A stretch of DNA of 64,000 nt, taken from assembly GCA_019096195.1 (NCBI GenBank), contig JAGTXK010000091.1, positions 682,001 through 746,000 on the forward strand, in the 5' to 3' direction. This DNA is from Boletus sp. NGJ. Its lineage: Eukaryota; Basidiomycota; Agaricomycetes; Boletales; Boletaceae. Both the position numbers and the translations under genes were made by a program. The notes under the pieces were generated by a model, which saw only the letters and a program-made list of their open reading frames with translations, ran no database searches and was not told the origin of the DNA. This document shows, piece by piece, positions 57,676 to 64,000 of this stretch (within the stretch, counting starts at the first letter, position 1; each line of letters begins with the position of its first letter).

Positions 57676-58344
57676 TCACCACTGGACGCGGATTGGTCGT
57701 TAGGGATTACTTTGCGCGGATAATCACGCACACGCCGAGAACAAGATCATCAACTATCGTGGGTTCAGTCTTTATCTGTTGTTGAAACGCTTGCTGTTAC
57801 GTCGTAATCTCACTGTAATCCATCTTGACCGGGAGTTGGTGCTATTCTGGTCGCGTGTTTGATTGGCTCGGGACACAAGTTATCCGCCGTATGGTCCAGC
57901 TATGCGGTTATAAGGTAAGCCTAGCCGAACTTTGTTCGTGGAAACATTTGCTCCAGCCTGGTCTATTACGGCCATATACTGACCTGGAAACCTGTTTTGG
58001 ACACAGATAGCGGGGCAGGGACTCTCACTGTCTGACCCTCGTGACATCCTCGTGTTTCAGAAAGTGTATGTATTTTTGGCAGACAAATTTTTCCCCGGGT
58101 CAAGTGTTCATGATGACAAGTGCCGACGTGACTGGCGAGGAGCGTGTAGCCTCCCCAAGGACGCCCGAAGGCACGATTGGTGAAATTGTACACTTGGACC
58201 TGGCATTATCATGCCCCAAAATGTCTACGGTAAGTAGTATATAGCAGGTGCGGTCAAATCAGGTCGGTGTGTCCTCTCCCTTCTTTCCCTCCCTTGCACT
58301 TTGTCGTACGAACCACGACTACTGAGGAGCAGGCGACCGAGAAC
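57676..58344. other. Intergenic region between VPS9 and the MFS gene
   Basis: 669 bases in tandem orientation. Small frames have no motif. It should carry the MFS promoter. Nothing else can be supported. Confidence 0.5.
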
Positions 58345-60922
58345 ATGGTTAATTCCAACACGAACGACAGCGCGTCCCCCGCCTCTCCCCAGAGCCTCTC
58401 AGACAAGGAACACGTCTCCCAGATCGAAGATGGTGGCAAACAGGTAGCGACGCAGACGCTGTTCAACGCCGATGTGGACGTATCGGGCATCGACGAGCGC
58501 AAACTGATGCGCAAAGTGGACATGCGCACGATTCCTTGGTTGGCGTTCTTGTATCTGCTCGCGTTTCTCGACCGGACGAGCATCGGTAATGCCAAGGTGG
58601 GTACCACAAATGGAGCTTCCCCTTCCCCCCGGCGCGTGTTTATTGACTCCCCTCCTTCCCTGATTATCTCCTCCTTTTCCATGACGGCATAGTTGTACAG
58701 CATGGAAGCGGACCTGCATCTAACGGATACACAATACTTGCTTGCTTTGACGCTCTTCTTCATCTCGTATGCCATCTTTGAGGCGAGTGACATGTCGATC
58801 GTGTGTCTCTCTCTCCCCGCTGGAACTGATACCACCCAGGTTCCTTCCAACGTCATCCTAAAGCGTCTACGGCCATCTATCTGGTTGTCTACCCTCATGG
58901 TATTGTGGGGCATCACGATGGTATGTCCAAAGAATAAAACAAATCATGTCTCGCCAGATGGTCTAATCCATCCCTGATACAGACAGTTCAAGGTCTCATT
59001 TCAGATTTCAACGGTCTTATGGGTGCGTGGCTGTCGTGAATTAAACATCGTCTTTTGAGATCGTTCATCCGGTAGCGATGCGGTGGTTACTCGGCATGTT
59101 CGAGGCTGGGCTGTTCCCGGGAGTAACATACTATCTTTCATGGTGCGTTGCTCGCCTCTCATTGTGTGCCGGACGAAACCGATTTTTTTTCTTCACTTGC
59201 ATATGGCTCGACTTGGCGATGGCAGTTGGTACAAGCGCACCGAGTTCGGTATCCGGATAGCGATATTTTTCTCCGCAGCGACCATCTCCGGCGCATTCGG
59301 CGGTCTACTTGCAGTCAGCATTCCCCATTTCTCCGTCGCACTTACCCTGACGTATGTTCCTCAATAAGGCTGCGATCTCTGACATGAACGGTATCGGTGG
59401 TAAAGCCGCCTGGGCCTGGATATTCATCATCGAGGGTCTTGCGACGGTCGTCGCGGGTGTGATCTCGTTTTGGGTCATCGTCGACTTTCCCGACGATGCC
59501 AGATTCCTCAGCGATGCGGAGCGCACGGTCGTCATCCGGCGACTTCAGGGGGACGACCAGTTTAGTGCTGCTGGCGAGCGTCTCAAGTGGAAAAACGTGG
59601 TGTCGAGTATGACAGATTGGAAGATGTATTTATACAGTGCGTCCGTCTCGAACGTGATCGATGCGGAAGGGAGTGACTAAATGGACCCGGGTCACCATCC
59701 TAGCTATTGTATACTCTGGAACCGACATGCCCTTGTACGCATTCGCGTTGTTCTTGCCGAGTATCATTTCCCAGGTATGTTTCTCTTTCTCAAGCCTGGT
59801 TTGCCATCCGTCCTTGCATTCTTTTGTTTCTTCTCACCGCTGAGGATATACTTACTCACGCGAAATTGACTCTCTCACGCCAACCAGCTCGGTAAGTCGA
59901 CCCCGCGCAGAATTCTTTTTCAAGGAATGTTGATTCTGATGGAACGTAGGTTACAAGGCGACCACGGCAAACTTGTTGACGGTCCCGGTGTATGTAGCGG
60001 CGTGCATAGTCACCTGCACCATCGGCTTCTTGGCCGACCGTTATGGTAATCGCGGAACGTTTGGTTTGTAAGTCCTCGTACGCCCCTGAAATATTGATCG
60101 TGTGGCTTATGGTCGTAACCCCTCTACTGCAGTGGTTGCCTCTGCGTTGGTACGTGACCGATTGATAGATATAGTCGAAAGATGTCGAACCATGCCGCAC
60201 ATCCAGCTGCAGTGGGGTACATCATCTTGATTAGTTCTCGCAACGCGGCGTTGTCATACTTTGCGGTATATTTAGCAGCTTGGTGAGCACGTTTCCCCCC
60301 TCTGATGGTCATTCGCTGATCATCAACTCTCGTAGCGGGATCTATCCGGGCATTCGTGAGTAGCCTATCTGCCGTGTTTTACATCAAGTGCGTGTGGGAT
60401 TGACTGACGGACGACGGACGCGCATAAACAGCCAATTCGGCGTGAGTGTAACGTTTGATTTCTCCCATCGGGCGTACTGACGATACATACGTGTCACACA
60501 GCGCATGGGTCGCGAATAACGTCGAAGGGTCCTACAAACGCAGCGTCTCTCTCGCGATGGTTATCTCCGTGTACGTCATGCACCCGAAACAAATCCACGT
60601 GTGCCAGCTGACGACGTGTTTCGACTGTTGCAGGGGAAATATACAGGGTGCGATCAGTTCCAATGTGTACCGTGCGAACCAAACGCCGTGGTACCCCATG
60701 GGTCACGGACTTGTGTTGATGTACATTTGCTTTGGGCTGATCTCGACGATCGCCATGAAGTTTATGCTCAAGGCGGAGAATGCGCGACGAGACCGAGGGG
60801 AGAGGGATGAGGTGATCGAGGGCTATGATGGGGGGTTGGAGGTGAATGGACGGTTTGAGAGCGTGGCAGAGGCCAAGAGGGAGAAGGGGGATCGGTGGAG
60901 CGGGTATCGGTATACCTTGTGA
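58345..60922 (+). CDS. MFS transporter of the allantoate permease (anion:cation symporter) family
   Basis: More than ten short exons from ATG 58345 (MVNSNTNDSASPASPQSLSD). Membrane segments in order: TIPWLAFLYLLAFLDRTSIG NAK (typical LDRxNIGNA-type first helix), TDTQYLLALTLFFISYAIFE, VPSNVILKRLRPSIWLS, LVQGLISDF-like TVQGLISDFNGLM, RWLLGMFEAGLFPGVTYYLS, WYKRTEFGIRIAIFFSAATI, AWAWIFIIEGLATVVAGVIS, DMPLYAFALFLPSIIS, ACIVTCTIGFLADRYG, AWVANNVEGSYKRSVSLAM and ALLSTIAMKF-like LISTIAMKFMLKAENARRD. These mark the Dal5/Tna1-like family, which moves carboxylate vitamins, ureides or nicotinate. The substrate here is unknown. Some exon limits in 59970-60480 are uncertain. Confidence 0.85.
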
Positions 60923-61925
60923 TGGACGTTCCCGAGATCACGTAGCGGGTGAGAGTCCAACAGGGACGGTGAGAATGATTACACCCGGGACAAATCAAGA
61001 GACGGAGATTAATAAGTTGAACCCACTGATTTTTTGTGAATGGTGTACACATGGAAAGGTGATCTAGGGAACAGAAGATGGTTAAGCTGGCAGTGTAACA
61101 CCTTCATGGGACCAAGTAAGGTTACCCGGTAGCCTGAGCCCAGACACACACACGGGACGCTTATGTAGGCTGGGTCTGGTCTTGGCGTCATATTCAAGGG
61201 TCGGCCGGAAATTTGATGAGTCGGTCCTCCAGGGTCGCTGAAGGTCTGGAACCGAATTATTGGGTCAGATCTCGCGGGAGCCTTGAAGCTAAATGTCACT
61301 TTGCGGGGCACATCGACTGGAATGATATTCTGCCAGCGGCGGTTGATGAAGACCGATGCTGTTATGCCACTGCACTAGATGATTCGAAACGTGCACGCCC
61401 AGTGCTTGGCGGAAGAAAGAAAGAAAAAAACTAGGATTTGTGACCTTTTGAACTTATCAGCGCTGATCGGATCATGAGGACGATACGGTCGCATGGTCGT
61501 GGGGAACTGGTGAACACAAAAGTTGACAACGTCAATGTCCATTAAGGCACTTGTTGTCACCCAAGACCTTGGACGTTTCCACGCTATCGCGCTTGCGGGT
61601 GGTCGATTACACGCGTTCCCTAGCTTGGTGTTGTTCGAGGAAAAAAAAAAAGAAAAAAGAAAAACATACCTGTCAGATTGGCACTCGGTCGGTGGGACGA
61701 AAGGTAAATTTGCCGAGTCAGTTCCAGAGCGCAATCCGCTTAACTCCGCACCTGCCCTAAACTCGTTACAGGATTGCCCGTTCCTTGCATTTATAAAGGA
61801 CCGCCGCGTCGGGCCTTGTCCACTTTTTTTCCTTTCAGGTCCTGTCTTTTTAATACCCCCCACACAGAGCTCTTCCTCTATCCTTGTTTTATTAGCAAAA
61901 TCCAAAGAAAAAAGAAAAAGAAAAG
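60923..61925. other. Intergenic region of about 1 kb
   Basis: No supported gene. A reverse frame of 192 residues overlaps the next gene's start and is low-complexity; it is judged a shadow. A-rich runs near 61640 and 61900 could be promoter poly(dA:dT) tracts of the next gene. Confidence 0.45.
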
Positions 61926-62750
61926 ATGGGCCGTCCGCTTTATTCAAACGCATTCAAAACCATGCCTGCGGTGCGGGACCCAGAGCCGTCGAGTTGCGAA
62001 AAGTGGTCTTATCTCAACGCTTTCGATCCCGACTCGGACGAGTTTTTTGACAATGAAAATGCCGTGTACGAGGACTTTATTGACCCTGTCACGTCCGTGA
62101 ACCGGGGAGAGGAGGAGGATGATGAAAGAGACATGTTGGTCGTCCGGATGGGCAACGCCAGTCCGATTACATCCGAGAGCAGCTTGAGTGACAGCGACAG
62201 TCCACTCGCTGTTGGTGCAGAAGATCTCGCGCATCTCGTCGATGCGTTCCATGATATCAGACAGATCGAGGAGGCAGAGTTGGCGCTCGTGGAACCCGCG
62301 GTGCGCGTCCGTCTCGCGACACGTACCTTGCCCGGGGAGCTGCGATGGGGCGCTCAGATATCAGATTCTGGACGGTCGCATTCGCGGCGCGGGTTTGCGA
62401 CGCCAGCCGCGGTTCGAACTGTCTCTTATCGCCCTTACCCGCAACGAGAAGAATCGTTTCCTGTACCCGCTCCAAGCGCACCTATCCCTGTGCCTGCCGT
62501 CTCCCGACGCTCTGCCGCAGTCGATGAGCGTGCATTACCATCACCATCTACTCCGTCCCGTCAGACTCCCATGACGTATTTCTCCATGTCCCCCCCACCC
62601 ACCAGCACTCCCAGGCTTTACTCGTGGGCGCGCAACCAAAGTCACTCTGCCTCGCCGTCTTCTGGTGGCCCCTTTACCAATCCACACGCCCGCACATCAT
62701 ACGCCCATCTCTCACCCGCACTCATTCGTATCCGCGATGTAACTGTCTAA
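61926..62750 (+). CDS. Uncharacterised disordered protein
   Basis: One exon of 274 residues from MGRPLYSNAFKTMPAVRDPE. The N-terminal half is acidic (DPDSDEFFDNENAVYEDFID, NRGEEEDDERDMLVVRMGN) with a short helical stretch (LAHLVDAFHDIRQIEEAELA LVEP). The C-terminal half is Ser/Pro/Arg-rich and basic. No domain, signal peptide or membrane segment is seen. The length of open frame, the acidic-to-basic change and the ATG preceded by an A-rich leader favour a real gene, but I have no homology support. Confidence 0.6.
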   Translation: MGRPLYSNAFKTMPAVRDPEPSSCEKWSYLNAFDPDSDEFFDNENAVYEDFIDPVTSVNRGEEEDDERDMLVVRMGNASPITSESSLSDSDSPLAVGAEDLAHLVDAFHDIRQIEEAELALVEPAVRVRLATRTLPGELRWGAQISDSGRSHSRRGFATPAAVRTVSYRPYPQREESFPVPAPSAPIPVPAVSRRSAAVDERALPSPSTPSRQTPMTYFSMSPPPTSTPRLYSWARNQSHSASPSSGGPFTNPHARTSYAHLSPALIRIRDVTV

Positions 62751-62779
62751 ATCCCGACTCGTCGCATTGCTCTCAAATC

Positions 62780-62801
62780 TCCCCCCCCCCCCCCCCCCCC
62801 C
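62780..62801 (+). repeat. 22-base poly(C) run 3' of the uncharacterised gene
   Basis: An uninterrupted run of 22 C starts 30 bases after the stop codon at 62750, probably in the 3' UTR. The length may be a sequencing or assembly artefact, as homopolymers this long are often miscalled. Confidence 0.85.
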
Positions 62802-63094
62802 GATTTTCCTTTACCCCATTCCTTTCCGCATTCTCCTTGTTTGAGGGACATTTTGCACGCATCTACCGTCATTTTTATATTCTTTCTACCGCACATCTAA
62901 TCCACTCACTTATCCATCATATATACAATGACCGCAAAGTACTACGACACATGCTTTGCTGTACCATCATGTGCTTCTATAGTTATTGCGGCAAGTGATT
63001 AGATTAGACAAGCTTAGGGCCCGACTCTCGAATCTCAATCTGCTTTCCAATGTATACACCCCCCTTTTTGCTTGCGACCATCATCCAACGACAT
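62802..63094. other. Convergent 3' flank
   Basis: AT-rich spacer between two converging genes; no coding seen. Confidence 0.45.
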
Positions 63095-64000
63095 TCAACC
63101 CCACCGTGCGTCCCACTTGCCAATACTCTGACCGATCGCCCACGTCGACTTGCTCGGCGTTTTGGATAGAATCAAGCAAATAGTATCCTCTGCTTCTGGT
63201 CCAGGCACCCTCAGAGGTGCTTCTTTAGTCGGTGACTCTGGGATGTACGACACGGGTGTCGTAAGATTAGAATGCAGCGTGACCGAGACAAAAGGGTGTT
63301 CGTCTCCGCTAGACGTGGACGTGGACAAGACCGACCTGTAGATCATCTAGCATCAGCGGTAGGAAAAATGAGGGGGACCGCGTACACGGCAGTATCAATC
63401 ACGGATTGGACAAAGGTACTGTCCATCAAGCCTTTCCATCGGAGATGCGTCACGTCGTCGATCGAGGCTGGAGAGGGCGCGTCGTACGCGGCTACATACG
63501 GATCGACGCGATCGTTGGCGTGAAGTCTGTTTCGGCGACGTCCAAAGATATCGATAAATTTCCAGAGGACGATGATGCGGATGTACCCACCTCTGCGCAC
63601 CCAGACAAGCCATGCCGACCCATTCAAAGAGTGCTTCGAGGCGCTCCCGATGGTCCTCTGCGATTTCTTCCTCGGTGGATTGGGTGAGGTCGCCGACGTG
63701 GGGGACGTACACGTCCGGCTGGTGTCGCACGTGTACTGTCACATCTTTTGTCGTGTACCCCTCAGGTTCGTTCGTCGACGCCAACGGACCTGCCATACCA
63801 ACCAACGGAGTGCCGTTTAATAGGAGAGAGGGACGGGACTTGAAAGAATAAAAAAACACACCACCTGCACCCGCACTCACACCAACATACGCAACATGCC
63901 ACCTCCCAAGCCCCTCCACCGCCCTCACGCCATCCCAAACACCGACCGCTGTCTTCTGACGCGCCTGCACCGCAACGCTCGTCGTCTCGCGCTTCAGCGG
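63095..64000 (-). CDS. Probable RNase P/MRP subunit (Rpp40-like), 3' part only
   Basis: The gene enters from the right edge and ends at 63095. Readable exons: SLLLNGTPLVGMAGPLASTN, YTTKDVTVHVRHQPDVYVPH, LEALFEWVGMACLGAQR; then RLHANDRVDPYVAAYDAPSP, ASIDDVTHLRWKGLMDSTFV, QSVIDTAV; and last SVLSTSTSSGDEHPFVSVTL, HSNLTTPVSYIPESP, EDTICLIL, ending KWDARWG. The pattern W-x-G-L-x-x-x-F-V-x-S-V followed by FVSVTLH...PVSY resembles the C-terminal half of Rpp40 proteins, which help assemble RNase P. It is a remembered pattern, not an alignment, and another family remains possible. The 5' part lies beyond the window. Confidence 0.5.

Noticed and set aside
61375-61953. Minus-strand frame of 192 residues
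   Set aside because: Lys/Phe-rich shadow of T/A runs, overlapping the start of the gene at 61926; no motif.
1-64000. Transposons, virus-like elements, CRISPR arrays, tRNA or rRNA genes
   Set aside because: I looked for integrase, reverse transcriptase and transposase motifs, long terminal repeats, regularly spaced repeats and tRNA-like box sequences by eye and found none that stand up.

Overview
This window is nuclear DNA from a basidiomycete fungus, probably one of the Agaricomycetes. The evidence is dense genes on both strands, many short (about 45-70 nt) GT-AG introns, long disordered stretches, and fungal families such as Clr2, DNMT5, ERG4, Cox9, Mpe1, an allantoate-type MFS carrier and GH16 glucanases. 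I cannot name the genus. About 27 intact or partial genes, one decayed host gene and several repeats can be supported. I saw no transposon, virus-like element, tRNA, rRNA or CRISPR array.

Layout. 1-14.2 kb: TRAPPC12-like (+), a GAR-domain microtubule protein (-), the silencing factor Clr2 (-), a GST-fold protein (-), a decayed CCDC174 copy (-) and an Fbxo9/Hrt3-type F-box protein (+). 14.9-23.4 kb: PP2A B55 subunit (-), Cox9 (+), an ER J-protein (-), the sterol C-24(28) reductase ERG4 (-) and the polyadenylation factor Mpe1 (+). 23.6-30.6 kb: one very large gene for DNMT5, an ATP-dependent maintenance DNA methyltransferase. 31-38 kb: CRIPT (-), an F-box-like protein (+), an EFM7/NNT1-type methyltransferase (-), the peroxisomal receptor PEX7 (-) and a SIRT4-type sirtuin (+). 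38.5-42.6 kb: three uncharacterised Cys-rich genes, two sharing a small Cx2C...Wx2H...C module and one carrying five tandem Zn2Cys6 clusters. 42.9-46.6 kb: a tandem pair of secreted GH16 hydrolases. 47.7-64 kb: phosphoglucomutase, NAD(P)HX dehydratase, a Reg1-type PP1 regulator, the Rab5 GEF Vps9, an MFS transporter, an unknown disordered protein and the 3' part of a probable RNase P subunit gene.

Most genes are housekeeping and are not arranged as a pathway. Three have chromatin-silencing connections (Clr2, DNMT5 and, by family, the sirtuin), but they are not adjacent and I infer no cluster. The most interesting points are a PCNA-binding-like motif at the N-terminus of DNMT5, the five-cluster zinc protein, the small Cys/His module shared by two neighbouring genes, a pseudogene of CCDC174 caught in mid-decay, and a sirtuin gene with 10-nt and 12-nt micro-exons plus a GC-AG intron.

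Exon limits were worked out by hand from splice consensus, reading frame and remembered protein families. No alignment or search was run.
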